A stretch of DNA of 28,904 nucleotides from an uncultured Porphyromonadaceae bacterium (GCA_900549445.1 UROS01000010.1:1-28904); one strand, 5' to 3'; shown: positions 13,198 through 22,935, counted from the first letter of the stretch. Numbers and translations: made by a program. Notes: generated by a model not told the origin, from the sequence alone.

Positions 13198-15810
13198 TTA
13201 GAAATTAACTTCGGGGAAGAGACGGCGGAAAGTAAACTTGGCCTGCATGGAGGTCTGGAAGCCGAGTTCTTTGATTACGAGATGGTCTCCTTCCTGAACC
13301 GGAGTACCGAACGCGCAATCGTATTTCGTTCCGGTTTCGCCGTACTCATTCCAGAGTTCGAGGCGGTAAGCACCGTTGTCGGCAACGTCGAGAACCTTGG
13401 CGGGATCCCAGCCTGTCACTTCCTTGCCGTCGAGATAGAGGGCGTCGAGGGTAGAGTGAACACCGGGGAAGTAATTGTGGAGTTCATCGACCTGAGCGAA
13501 GGTCATGATCGAGCCGGCGGCATATATGTCGCCCGTGAGGGTGATGTCGAATACCGGATTATCGAAAGTGAGCTTCCAGTTCTTGTCGACAACAATGTTG
13601 AACTTGGCGCCCTGGGTGTAGTTCCAGTCACCGCCCCAGTCGGGATTGATGGTGATCCACTTAGGCTCGAAGGTCGGCTCGGTGAGAATCACATAGTCGA
13701 TTTCCATTGAGCTGTTGAAGCTGAAAGCTGGTTCTACATTTCCTACGGTATTGCTGAAAGGCGAATCAACGTTTTCATTGTTGCTTCCTTTGCCCCAGAT
13801 GTTGAACATCTGAACTCGGAAATTACCGTTGTCCTCGATATCGCCGTAGTAGAACTTGTTGGCGTCAAATTTAATGGAAGCACCGTCGAGGCGGATTTCC
13901 TTGACAGCGACAATAGCATTGGGGAATGCAGCGTTGAGACCTGCTACGTCGAGCGTAAGAACCTTGACACCGGGACAACTTCCCTCATACTTAAGGGTGT
14001 GGACACCGTTGATATTGCTGACCTCAAAGTTGCCTACTTCAGTGCCCCAGGTTCCGCCGAAGTCCTTGTCCACACATATAAGATTTACGGGATAGCCGTA
14101 TTTCTTCGACTTGGGAATCATGTTGCAGGAAACGGTGGCGGGATCGCTGTTATCGCGGTAGTAGCCGAGCTGGAACATGTCGGCGGTAAGCGAGAGCACC
14201 TTGATGTTTGTCTTGCGGTTCGGGAAGTCGGGAGTTGCAAGGGTACTCGGAGCGAGGAAGTCAATGTCGGCGGAGATGGTGTAGTTATCCTTGTCGACGG
14301 TATAGGTGCCTTCCTTCTTGGTGCCGTCGGGATATTCAACGGTCACCTTGTGGTCTTCGGTAAGAGTCATGTAGCCCTTGGTACCGGCGGCTCCGCCGAA
14401 AGCCCATTCATTGGCGGGCGAGCAGTCAGCTTCCCACGACCAGGAGTTGCCTACGATAGGCTCGTGGTTGGTGACGGTGCGCCAGGAATCGTCTGTTCCG
14501 TAGAAGTAGACGGGGCCCTGGAAGAAGATGCTCTTACCTTCATAGTAGTCGATTTCCCAGGTGTTGTAGAGGAGTGATTCGTCGAAGGGCACGTTGCGGG
14601 CAACGGATACCGGGCGAACGGAGAGAGCTACGTAAACAGGGAAGGAGGTGCGTCCGGAGTTAGAGGAGTCGAAGCGGAAAGCGATGTCATACTGGCTGTC
14701 GGTGGGGTTGATCGAGCCGGTGGCATAAGCGCCGAAGACATCGACACCGTTAAGGTCGTTGGCGGTGCGGGAGCCTGCTGCGGGGAGGAAGATGGAGTTG
14801 CCGTTGGGGCCGGTGAAACGGTAGCCGTTTACGCCGTCGACCTGAGTCCATTCTTTAGTACACCTGTTGAAAAGTTCCTCGAAGTCGGCAGCGCCGGGGA
14901 GGGTTACCTTGCCGCCCCATGCATGGTTGGCCATGTCGGAAGGAGTCTGGTAAATGGTGGTCGAAGCATAGTCGGCAGTCTTGATTGAGTTGTTGACGCC
15001 TGTGAGATCGCCGTAGCCGAAGCGGCCGCCGTAAGCGGATTCGGTGGGAGCGCCGAGGTTGAACTTAGCCCATTTCACGGAGAGACCGAGGTCAACGAGA
15101 TCCTCGTCGACGTCGAAGTCGAACGCTGCAGTGGTCAGGGGCTGCACTTCGCCGTAGACGATGCAGCTGCCGAGGTTGGCGTAAGCGGCATAATAGTAGT
15201 TGGTGGCGGGAGCGAGGCCGGCATATTCGATGGCGAAGTCGGCGGTTGCACCGTCGGCAGCGGGGATGATAAGACCTGCGCGGACAGCCTCTTCATTTTC
15301 GGAAGCGGCGATGACGATACCATAGGCGGCGTCGGCGGGCGAGCCGGTGACGGTACCGCCGACGGTAGCGCCATAGGCGTTAACGGCGTCGGCAGCCTTG
15401 GTGACGACCTTAGTGTCGGTGGTGAGCATGCTCTTCACGGCTCCGGTAATGGTAACTTTCTTCTTGAGGGTCACGAAAGCCTGATAGTAGACGAGGGTAT
15501 TCTCCTCCAGACCGGTGATCTCGGCTGTGAGGACGCCGTCGGTGAGGGTACCGGCGACGCTCTGGGTGAGGGCGTCCTCGGCGAAACCGTAGTTGAAGCC
15601 CACGGTGTAGAACGAGGAAGCGGTGTTTTCAAGACCGGTCACCGTACCGTGGAAAGTAAGGGTGGTGGCGGTAGCGTCGGCGGAACCCGTGACAACTGAA
15701 TCGGAGTTGAGAATGGGGTTCTCGTTGACGAAGTAATCGTCGTCATCGTTACATGATGCCAGAATAAGGCCCATGAACAGAGACATGAATAAAAATATCT
15801 TGTTTTTCAT
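13198..15810 (-). CDS. large surface glycan-binding lipoprotein (candidate SGBP) with Fib_succ_major-like domain
   Basis: This 870-residue protein probably binds glycan on the cell surface. Its signal ends LASC with Cys20, followed by NDDDD, an export signal to the surface. Residues 47-130 and 137-228 look like two fibronectin III-type domains. Residues 238-405 resemble the Fibrobacter succinogenes major domain: VDLGLSVKWAKFNLGAP, HAWGGKVTLPGAADFEEL, YRFTGPNGNSIFLPAAG and ALSVRPV. Residues 415-575 look like a lipocalin-like beta domain with YFYGTDDSW. The C-terminus has two copies of one domain (about 582-718 and 724-860), seen in IRLDGASIKFDANKFYYGDIED versus LYLDGKEVTGWDPAKVLDVAD, followed by FRVQMFN versus YRLELWN. 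I infer binding from position between susD and GH5, from the lipoprotein signal and from the aromatic-rich domains. No catalytic motif is visible. Confidence 0.75.
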   Translation of the reverse strand: MKNKIFLFMSLFMGLILASCNDDDDYFVNENPILNSDSVVTGSADATATTLTFHGTVTGLENTASSFYTVGFNYGFAEDALTQSVAGTLTDGVLTAEITGLEENTLVYYQAFVTLKKKVTITGAVKSMLTTDTKVVTKAADAVNAYGATVGGTVTGSPADAAYGIVIAASENEEAVRAGLIIPAADGATADFAIEYAGLAPATNYYYAAYANLGSCIVYGEVQPLTTAAFDFDVDEDLVDLGLSVKWAKFNLGAPTESAYGGRFGYGDLTGVNNSIKTADYASTTIYQTPSDMANHAWGGKVTLPGAADFEELFNRCTKEWTQVDGVNGYRFTGPNGNSIFLPAAGSRTANDLNGVDVFGAYATGSINPTDSQYDIAFRFDSSNSGRTSFPVYVALSVRPVSVARNVPFDESLLYNTWEIDYYEGKSIFFQGPVYFYGTDDSWRTVTNHEPIVGNSWSWEADCSPANEWAFGGAAGTKGYMTLTEDHKVTVEYPDGTKKEGTYTVDKDNYTISADIDFLAPSTLATPDFPNRKTNIKVLSLTADMFQLGYYRDNSDPATVSCNMIPKSKKYGYPVNLICVDKDFGGTWGTEVGNFEVSNINGVHTLKYEGSCPGVKVLTLDVAGLNAAFPNAIVAVKEIRLDGASIKFDANKFYYGDIEDNGNFRVQMFNIWGKGSNNENVDSPFSNTVGNVEPAFSFNSSMEIDYVILTEPTFEPKWITINPDWGGDWNYTQGAKFNIVVDKNWKLTFDNPVFDITLTGDIYAAGSIMTFAQVDELHNYFPGVHSTLDALYLDGKEVTGWDPAKVLDVADNGAYRLELWNEYGETGTKYDCAFGTPVQEGDHLVIKELGFQTSMQAKFTFRRLFPEVNF

Positions 15811-15836
15811 TTCTAAATCGGTGTTATTTGGGTCAG

Positions 15837-15894
15837 GCTGAAATCCGGCGCGAGGATTGCCATTCTGCGGCGCGGCCTGCGCCGGATTTTCAGC
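15837..15894 (-). other. long bulged hairpin between the two binding-protein genes
   Basis: GCTGAAATCCGGCGC (15837-15851) pairs with the arm at 15879-15894 with one bulged base; the 27-base loop can form a smaller GC-rich stem. It lies in the 105-base gap between two operon genes and has no U-tract, so processing or mRNA stability is more likely than termination. Confidence 0.65.
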
Positions 15895-15915
15895 ATGAAC
15901 CGGTTTTTGGGTTCC

Positions 15916-17850
15916 TTATTCGATTGTCAGTGACGATACGTTGACAGAAACGTTGCTGATGTCGTTGGAAGCAGCAAAACCGTCGAGCTGGATCGTTACA
16001 GAGAGAGCACTGGGAGCGGTTGCGAAGTTGAAGGTCGAACCGGTGTCGTTTACAAGCTCCATTGTGTTTTCACCCGTAGTGTTGAAATTGTATGCCTGGA
16101 AGTTGCTGAAGCAGCCGGGTTCCCATTCGAATCCGGGGATGTTGCAGCAGAAAGCGGCTTTGGGCGAACCTGTCCAGTCGATGCCACTGACGGTATACTT
16201 CAGCACGAGCTTCTGATTCTTCTTCAGTTTGAGTTTGTTGACGTCGACCGACTGATTTTCCGTGCCGCCCCAGTCAAGAGGCTGCCAGAGGTTAAGACGG
16301 AGATACTTGTCGGCTTCGACATAAACGTTGATCAGCGAGTTGTCGACCGGAATCACAACGGGACCGGTCTGGCCGCCGCCAATGGGCTTGATGGTCATGC
16401 GGGCGCAGAGATACTTGTTGGCGTCGCCGTTGGCGTCTTTCTCAACCGGGATACCGAACACAACCTCATTGTCGTCGGGCTTGCAGACCATTACGGTGAA
16501 TTCCGTGCCGGTGATGGAGATGTCGCCCGACTTGAGGAGGGTTATTTCCTTGTCGAAGACAATCTTGTTGTCCTGGATGGTGAACTTGGCGGAAGTATTG
16601 CCGTCGACGGTCTCGAGTTCGGCGCTGCCGGTCTTCTCGAGGGTGAGGGCGAAGTCGCCGGCTGCCTCATACTTGGGAGCCCAGGAAGCGCCGTAGCAGT
16701 CGAGCCACTGCCATTCAGCTGTAGCGGGGTTCCACCACATCAGGTCGTAGGGTTTCTCTTCGTCGAGCAGGAAAGTGGTCTTTGTGGCGACGTAAGAGGC
16801 GTCGGCACCGGAGATGGTGAAGAGCGAAGTCTCGAGATCCTCATAGGCGGGTTCCTGTACGGGAGCCTCGGGGAGCAGACCGGGATCGTCGACAGGAATC
16901 TGGATGATGCCGTCGCGGAGGTCTTTGGCAACGAAGTTCCAGACAATCCACCAGGGGCCTTCGGAGTTGGTACGCATCGTGGCGATCTGAAGCACGTAGG
17001 GAGTACATTCAAGAATCTTCAGGTCGGTTGTATAGTTCGAGCATATGCCATTGCCCCAGTTGGCATGGAGCATCTCGCAGCCGGTGAAGGAGATGGTGGG
17101 ATGCTTCGGGTCGGAGACATTGAAGGTGAATTTGCCGGTTTTGATCGAACCGCCTTCAGCGACATTGTCGATAGTAGCCACGCAGCCCTTCAGGGGGTCG
17201 AGTTCAAGCACCATCTCAGTGTCGAGATAGGGAGAATCAGAGGGAATGAGCCAGGACTGGAAACCGGGATCCCAGTTCATTTTCCAGCCGTCGGGGCCGA
17301 ACACGGGGTCATCGTTGTTAGAGCCGTCGTTAAGCACGTCGGTCGGACTCATGTAGCCTACGGGCGACGAACCCTGATAGGGAGGATACGCCTTGTTCAT
17401 GGGCACCCATACCTTCGGGTTGCCCTGACCGTTTTCGTCGACACCGCCGGCGAGGTAAGTCCACAGCGGGTTGGAAAGCATTTCGAAGTTGTTCTGGTTC
17501 ACGGTGAACACGTAGGGCTCGCCCCAGACGGGACCGGAAGTGGAGGTGACGCCGAACTTCACGGAGTATTCGCCCGAGAAAGGAAGCTCAAGAGTGGTTT
17601 CCGGAGCCTTGATCACGCCGTTGGGGGTGTCCCAGACCGCTTGCACGGTGGGAGCCATCAGCGATTTGAGATGGATTGTGTTGGGATCCTTGGGGTCGGG
17701 AGTAACGGAGAAAGCGATTCCCTCCACCAGCTCCGAAGGCGACACGGTGGCGCCGGGCATATCATAGCTGTCGGGGGTACAGCCGGTGAAAGAAGTCCCC
17801 AGACCTACGGCAACCGCCAGCGATAAGAGAAAATTTATATGTTTTTTCAT
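15916..17850 (-). CDS. predicted surface glycan-binding lipoprotein (PKD-like plus beta-sandwich)
   Basis: This 644-residue protein follows susD directly in the operon, the usual place of the second surface glycan-binding protein. The signal ends FTGC with Cys24; the next residues TPDSYD are only partly acidic, so surface exposure is likely but less certain than for its neighbours. Residues about 33-116 look like a PKD/Ig-type domain (GEYSVKFGVTSTSGPVW). Two lipocalin-like beta regions follow, about 125-320 (LWTYLAGGVDENGQGNPKVWVPM) and 340-490 (LMWWNPATAEWQWLDCYGASW), both rich in Trp. The last 145 residues resemble a jelly-roll binding module (YLRLNLWQPLDWGG) and may share a fold with the C-terminal repeats of the next protein. 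No catalytic residues are recognisable, and the ligand is inferred from the locus only. Confidence 0.75.
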   Translation of the reverse strand: MKKHINFLLSLAVAVGLGTSFTGCTPDSYDMPGATVSPSELVEGIAFSVTPDPKDPNTIHLKSLMAPTVQAVWDTPNGVIKAPETTLELPFSGEYSVKFGVTSTSGPVWGEPYVFTVNQNNFEMLSNPLWTYLAGGVDENGQGNPKVWVPMNKAYPPYQGSSPVGYMSPTDVLNDGSNNDDPVFGPDGWKMNWDPGFQSWLIPSDSPYLDTEMVLELDPLKGCVATIDNVAEGGSIKTGKFTFNVSDPKHPTISFTGCEMLHANWGNGICSNYTTDLKILECTPYVLQIATMRTNSEGPWWIVWNFVAKDLRDGIIQIPVDDPGLLPEAPVQEPAYEDLETSLFTISGADASYVATKTTFLLDEEKPYDLMWWNPATAEWQWLDCYGASWAPKYEAAGDFALTLEKTGSAELETVDGNTSAKFTIQDNKIVFDKEITLLKSGDISITGTEFTVMVCKPDDNEVVFGIPVEKDANGDANKYLCARMTIKPIGGGQTGPVVIPVDNSLINVYVEADKYLRLNLWQPLDWGGTENQSVDVNKLKLKKNQKLVLKYTVSGIDWTGSPKAAFCCNIPGFEWEPGCFSNFQAYNFNTTGENTMELVNDTGSTFNFATAPSALSVTIQLDGFAASNDISNVSVNVSSLTIE

Positions 17851-17907
17851 TTTGAATTTCTTAAAAGGAAATTTCTGAGTATATGATTTAAATTTCAGTC
17901 GCTGTCA

Positions 17908-19596
17908 TCAGTTCCAGCCGGGGTTCTGTTTGAGCACGCCGTTGGAAAGCACGATCTGGTCGTTGGGGATACGGCAGAGACCCTGAGTGGCGACAATCTT
18001 CGACTTGTCGTAGGTTACGGTGGTTGCGTGACCGCCGCTGGTGGCTTTGCCTGCGGAAGCGCAGACGGCGTCGGCCATCACGTCGACACCCTGACGGAGG
18101 AGATCCCAGTAGCGGATGCCCTCGAAGGCGAGCTCGCGGGCGCGTTCGTCCATGATGTTCTTCTGGTTCACGGCAACATCGCCGAGACCGGCGCGGCTGC
18201 GGATCTGGTGCATATAGGTGGCGGCGTTGGAAGAGCCGAGCTCAGCAGCCATGAGGAGCACGTCGGCGTAGCGGACGAATACCCAGGGCTGGGCGTTACA
18301 TTCCTGGAAGCCCATCGTACCCTTCGGGTCAGTAGCGGGAAGACCGTTGCCGAACACGAGGGGAGTATATTTCTTCACGGTGTAGCCGGTATACTCACGC
18401 CAGTCGTTAACCTGAGTTTCATATTCAGCAAGCTTGCTCACGCCCTCGCCTACAACGTCGATGATCGAGGCGGTGCGGCGCAGGTCGGAATTCGAGAAGA
18501 AGGTCTCGCGGAAGTTGTCGGTGACGCAGCAGGCGCCCCATCCCTTTCCGTAAGGAGAGAAGTTGAGGCTACGCATGCCCATCATCACCAGCCAGCGGTT
18601 TGAGTCGTTGTTGCCGTTATAATCCTGGGTCGGGGTGAAGTTCATGGCGAGGATCACCTCAGAGTTGGCGTCGCCTGCGTAGGTAGACTCAGCGCTCCAA
18701 CCTACCTCGTCCTTGCTCTTGGGGATGAGCGATGCGGCGGGCCAGAGGTTCTTGAAATCCTCAACGAGTTCGTAGCCGCCATTGGTGATCACGTCCTCAA
18801 CGGCTGCGAGAGCCTCTGCTTTTGTAAATGAACCTATAGTAGTGCCCTCTTCTGTGGTGAAGCCGGGCTCCTTGCCGTAGTAGCCGGTATAGAAGAGGTA
18901 TGCGCGGGCGAGAAGAGCCTCGGCGGCATATTTGGTTATACGTCCGAAGTTGTCGGCACCCTGGTTTGCGCCGGCGGGGATGTTTTCGGCGGCATACTTG
19001 AGGTCTTCGAAGATATTTGCGTAAACCTCGGCGGGATCAGCCTGCGGAACGTTGTCCTGCGAGGGTTCGAGCAGCAGCGGAATGTTGCCCCAGAGGCGTA
19101 CCATGTCGAAATAGAGGATGGCGCGGATAGCGCGGGTTTCGCCGAGGTAGAGACCCTTCTTGTCACTGTCTTCCTTCCAGTTGAGTTCGTCCTGGTGGAG
19201 CAGGAACTCGTTGCAGCGGTATACTGCGGCGTAATAGAGCTTCCAAGTGTCGGAGAAAATCATTAGCTCCGAGGGACCCTGTGCCTGATCGAAGCGGTCG
19301 AGCACCTGAGCCTTGTAGTCGTCGCCGTTGCCGGTGGAGCCGTAACACTCGTCGCCCATGATGGTGGCGGTGAGATAAATGTTGTTGACACCGCCGAGAC
19401 CGGAAGCCACCTGACGCCAGCCGTCGTAGCAGCCCACAAGGGCACGCCAGGCGTCGTTTTCGGTCTTGTAGAAGTTACCGGTGGTTGACTCTGTTTTCGA
19501 GGAAACGTCGAGGAAGCTGTCGCCGCAGGAAGTTACGCCGACGCCGACCATGGCGGCTACCGTGAGAGTCAGTATGTTGAATCTGAACTTGTTCAT
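17908..19596 (-). CDS. susD: SusD/RagB-family outer-membrane glycan-binding lipoprotein
   Basis: SusD proteins form the lid over the SusC transporter and bind oligosaccharide at the cell surface. This copy has 562 residues from ATG 19596; an upstream TTG in frame (19608) is less likely. The lipobox VTSC puts the lipid on Cys24, followed by GDSFLDV, the typical SusD opening. Family motifs are present: FYKTENDAWRALVGCYDGW, TRAIRAILYFDMVRLWGNIPLLL (helical TPR part), AEALLARAYLFYTGYYG, a late RYADVLLMAAELGS, RSRAGL, and ARELAFEGIRYWDLLRQG. The C-terminus RIPNDQIVLSNGVLKQNPGWN is characteristic and complete. It lies 33 bases after susC. Ligand specificity cannot be read from the sequence; the neighbouring enzymes suggest xyloglucan oligosaccharides. 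Confidence 0.96.
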   Translation of the reverse strand: MNKFRFNILTLTVAAMVGVGVTSCGDSFLDVSSKTESTTGNFYKTENDAWRALVGCYDGWRQVASGLGGVNNIYLTATIMGDECYGSTGNGDDYKAQVLDRFDQAQGPSELMIFSDTWKLYYAAVYRCNEFLLHQDELNWKEDSDKKGLYLGETRAIRAILYFDMVRLWGNIPLLLEPSQDNVPQADPAEVYANIFEDLKYAAENIPAGANQGADNFGRITKYAAEALLARAYLFYTGYYGKEPGFTTEEGTTIGSFTKAEALAAVEDVITNGGYELVEDFKNLWPAASLIPKSKDEVGWSAESTYAGDANSEVILAMNFTPTQDYNGNNDSNRWLVMMGMRSLNFSPYGKGWGACCVTDNFRETFFSNSDLRRTASIIDVVGEGVSKLAEYETQVNDWREYTGYTVKKYTPLVFGNGLPATDPKGTMGFQECNAQPWVFVRYADVLLMAAELGSSNAATYMHQIRSRAGLGDVAVNQKNIMDERARELAFEGIRYWDLLRQGVDVMADAVCASAGKATSGGHATTVTYDKSKIVATQGLCRIPNDQIVLSNGVLKQNPGWN

Positions 19597-19629
19597 TGAA
19601 ATTTTCAAATTAAGTAAAGAAGTTTTTCG

Positions 19630-22600
19630 TTAGAATGCGAGATTTACACCGATAAGATAGGTGCGGGGACGGGGATAGTAGCCGAGGTCGATGCCCGAAA
19701 CCCAGCCTGAAGTACCGTAGCCGATTTCAGGATCCATGCCGTCGTAGTCGGTGAAGGTATAGAGGTTCTGGATCTGGAAGTAGAGGCGGGCGTTGCTGCA
19801 CCACTTCTGGTTGATGAGCGGCGCGAAGTTGTAGCCGATGGTCACGTTGGAGATGCGCAGGTAGTCGCCGTCCTGGGTATAGAGGTCGGAGAACATCCAG
19901 TTGATGTTCTGGTTGGTGACACGCGGAATCTTATTGGATGTGCCTTCGCCTGTCCAGCGGTCGAGGATGCGGGTGGTGTAGTTCGAGAACTGGTTCACCT
20001 GGTTGCGGTAGGACTGCACGATCTTGAAGCCTGCTGCACCGGAAGCTACGACTCCGAAATCGAAGTTCTTGTAGTAGAGGTTGAGGTTGAAGCCGTAAGT
20101 GAACTTGGGCATACCGTTGCCGAGGTCAACGCGGTCTGCGTCGTCGATGGCTCCGTCATGGTTAACGTCGATGAACTTCACGTCGCCGGGCTGCGGGTTG
20201 TCCTGGAGAGTGCCGTTGCCGGCGAGCAGCCAGTCGTTGATTTCCTTTTCGTTCTGGAAGAGTCCTGCGGTCTTGAAGCCCCAGAAGTATCCGATAGGCA
20301 TGCCGTTCTGAGCGCGGTAGAACTCGTAGGAGTTGTCGTAGAGCTGGTTGGTCTCGCCATGGATAATGCCGTCGTCGGTGGGGATTGAACCGACTTTGTT
20401 TTTGTTCCATGCGCCGTTTACGCCCACGCTGTAGGAGAAGTCCTTGCCGATGACGTCGTTCCAGGTAAGGTTGAACTCAACACCGGTATTCTTCACGTCG
20501 CCGCCGTTGATGATCGGGGCGCCGGTGCCGACGGTAGCCAGGATGGGAGCGGGCACGAGCCAGTCTTTGGTATTCTTCCAGTAAACGTCGAAGTTAACGC
20601 CGAGGCGGCTGTTGAGCAGGCGGGCATCGAAACCGATGTTGGTCTGCTCGGAGGTCTCCCAGGTAACGTCGAAGTTAGCGATACGCGAGGGATATGCGCC
20701 CCAGTTGTTGGCAAGTGTCTTGTCGTAGCCTTCGTTGTAGACGCCGTTCGGGCCGAGATACTGACCGAAGAAGTAGTGGGTATTCGACACCTTGATGGGT
20801 GCGAGATACTGGTAGTTGTCGATGTTCTGGTTACCTACGCGGCCCCAGCTTGCACGGATCTTGAGGAAGTCGAGCCATCCGCGGGTCTTTTCCATGAACG
20901 ATTCGCTCGAGATGTTCCAGCCTGCGGAAACAGAGGGGAAGGTACCGAAACGGTGACCCTCGGCGAAGCGCGATGAGCCGTCGCGGCGGAGAGTGAAGTT
21001 AACCATATATTTCTCAGCCCAGTTCCATCCGAGTCGGCCGAAGTAGCTGACGGAGCGGGAGTCGTCGTGGGGATTGCCGGCAGCGTTGAGGCCGTCGGCT
21101 GTGGTTGCGGCGGTACCGTTGCTGATCCAGGCATAGGGCCATGTGTCGAAGCCTTCCTTCAGGTAAGCCTGGTTGCCGCCGAGGTAGGTGCCTTCATAGC
21201 GGTAAGCCTCTGTACCGAGGAGGGCGTTGAATGCATGCTCGCCGATGTTCCAGTCGTATGACACGGTGTTTGTCCAGGTCATGCCGAGAGAGTGGTTCAT
21301 GTTCTGGGCAACGCGGGTGTAGTCACTGTAGACATAAGGTGAGAAATGGTAAACGGGAGTGAAGCTGCGATATTCGCTCGAGCCGTAGACGGCGCCGAAG
21401 ACGGTGCGTATCTTGAGGTTCTTGATGGGTTCGAGCTGAGCGTAGACGTTGCCGTTGAATGTAGCGTTCTTCGTAATGTTGTTGGTGTTGACCATCATGG
21501 CTCCGTAGGGGTTGCCGTTGTTCTGATACCAGTCGCTGCCCGTGGAGTTATAATAGTTGCCGTCCTTGTCGTAGACAGGAGTGAGCGGGGTGGAGTCGAA
21601 GGCGCCGCGGAGGGTGTTGTTGTACTGGTTTCCGACACCGATGCCTTTCGACTTTGTGTAGACGAAGCTGACCTGCTCACCCACGGTGAGGAGGTTGCCG
21701 AAGAGCTTGTGGTCGGAGTTCACGCGGAAGTTGTAGCGCGAGTAGTTCGAAACCTCGGGACCGCCTACGATACCTTCCTGGTTGATGTAGCCGAGGGAGA
21801 TTGCATAGGTAGAGGTAGCGGAGCCGCCGGTAACGCCGAGAGTATAGCTCTGGGTCTTGGCGTTGTCGTGGAACATCTGGTCGATCCAGTCGGTGTCGAC
21901 CACGCCGAGACGGTTGCCGTCGGCGTCAGTACGCCAGATGTCATTGTAGCCGGCCCAGTTGTATGGAGCGCCCCCGGAGTTGATAGACTGTTCGTCCATG
22001 ATGGCCATGTACTGCTCGGAATTAAGCATCTCCATCTTGCGGGGAGCGCTCTGCCAGCCGAAGTAACCGTCGAAGGTAACCTTGGCCTTGCCTTCGCGGC
22101 CCTGCTTGGTGGTGATGAGCACAACGCCGTTGGCGGCCTGCGCACCATAGATGGCTGCGGAAGCGGCGTCCTTCAGCACGTCGATACTTTCGATGTCGGC
22201 GGGGTTAAGGGTGGAGATGTCACCGCCGATACCGTCGATAAGGTAGAGAGGCGAAGCGTTGCCCACGGTGCCGAGACCGCGGATGGTGACCTTCATTCCG
22301 GAACCGGGCTGACCCGACTCGGAAGCGATGTTCACGCCGGGAAGCTGGCCCTGCATGGCCTGGAGGGGCGATGTGGTGTTGAGTTTTGCGATTTCGTCAC
22401 CCTTGATCTGGGCGGTGGCACCGGTGACGAGTTTCTTTTTCTGAACGCCGTAGCCGACAACCACAACCTCTTCGAGAACCTCAGAGTTCTCCAGGAGGGC
22501 GATGTCGAGCTTCGGACCCGTCACTGTCTCCTCTCGCGTGGTCATTCCCACGTAGGAAAACACGAGCACGGCGCCCGTTTCGGTTTTGATGGAGTAGTTG

Positions 22601-22809
22601 CCGTCGATGTCGGTGGAGGTACCGTTGGTGGTACCCTTGACAAGGACTGTCGCTCCGATCAGAGGTTCGCCGTCAGCGGCGGACGTCACGGTACCGCTGA
22701 CCGTGAGGGCTTCGGCGTTGATGAAGCCGACACTCGTCAGGAGGCACAGAGCAACCATTGCGAAGCGGAAGAACCGCATGCGGCAATGTTCAATCAGATT
22801 TTTTCCCAT
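19630..22809 (-). CDS. susC: SusC/RagA-family TonB-dependent outer-membrane transporter
   Basis: This 1059-residue protein imports oligosaccharides across the outer membrane using TonB energy. A signal peptide (RFFRFAMVALCLLTSVGFINAEA) is followed by a carboxypeptidase-regulatory-like domain at about residues 35-110 (VSGTVTSAADGEPLIGATVLVKGT, VFSYVGM), a TonB-box-like VLEEVVVVGYG near 111-121, the plug (about 120-240, with GLGTVGNASPLYLIDGIGG and IESIDVLKDAASAAIYGAQAANGVVLITTK), and a 22-strand barrel ending YLIGVNLAF with the terminal Phe expected for barrel assembly. It heads the operon that includes susD, two binding lipoproteins and GH5. An ATG at 22779 is an alternative start. The 127-base leader to the promoter is long and has no Shine-Dalgarno site. 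Confidence 0.97.
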   Translation of the reverse strand: MGKNLIEHCRMRFFRFAMVALCLLTSVGFINAEALTVSGTVTSAADGEPLIGATVLVKGTTNGTSTDIDGNYSIKTETGAVLVFSYVGMTTREETVTGPKLDIALLENSEVLEEVVVVGYGVQKKKLVTGATAQIKGDEIAKLNTTSPLQAMQGQLPGVNIASESGQPGSGMKVTIRGLGTVGNASPLYLIDGIGGDISTLNPADIESIDVLKDAASAAIYGAQAANGVVLITTKQGREGKAKVTFDGYFGWQSAPRKMEMLNSEQYMAIMDEQSINSGGAPYNWAGYNDIWRTDADGNRLGVVDTDWIDQMFHDNAKTQSYTLGVTGGSATSTYAISLGYINQEGIVGGPEVSNYSRYNFRVNSDHKLFGNLLTVGEQVSFVYTKSKGIGVGNQYNNTLRGAFDSTPLTPVYDKDGNYYNSTGSDWYQNNGNPYGAMMVNTNNITKNATFNGNVYAQLEPIKNLKIRTVFGAVYGSSEYRSFTPVYHFSPYVYSDYTRVAQNMNHSLGMTWTNTVSYDWNIGEHAFNALLGTEAYRYEGTYLGGNQAYLKEGFDTWPYAWISNGTAATTADGLNAAGNPHDDSRSVSYFGRLGWNWAEKYMVNFTLRRDGSSRFAEGHRFGTFPSVSAGWNISSESFMEKTRGWLDFLKIRASWGRVGNQNIDNYQYLAPIKVSNTHYFFGQYLGPNGVYNEGYDKTLANNWGAYPSRIANFDVTWETSEQTNIGFDARLLNSRLGVNFDVYWKNTKDWLVPAPILATVGTGAPIINGGDVKNTGVEFNLTWNDVIGKDFSYSVGVNGAWNKNKVGSIPTDDGIIHGETNQLYDNSYEFYRAQNGMPIGYFWGFKTAGLFQNEKEINDWLLAGNGTLQDNPQPGDVKFIDVNHDGAIDDADRVDLGNGMPKFTYGFNLNLYYKNFDFGVVASGAAGFKIVQSYRNQVNQFSNYTTRILDRWTGEGTSNKIPRVTNQNINWMFSDLYTQDGDYLRISNVTIGYNFAPLINQKWCSNARLYFQIQNLYTFTDYDGMDPEIGYGTSGWVSGIDLGYYPRPRTYLIGVNLAF

Positions 22810-22935
22810 TGATAAATGATGAGTTTTACAGGTTAATATTTAGGTTATTGTCTTAGTTAGGTTGAATCGTGATGTCAGGTGAAGAGAAATAAGGTACGGT
22901 TTTCAACCGTTATCATCCCTTCTGCAGGATTGCGG

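Noticed and set aside
19597..19608. TTG start four codons upstream for susD
   Set aside because: The ATG at 19596 directly opens a normal lipoprotein signal peptide; the TTG adds nothing and is a rarer start.
21346..22812. 488-codon open frame antisense to susC
   Set aside because: Its composition is that of an antisense frame (Val, Gly and His rich) and there is no plausible leader; susC is complete on the other strand.
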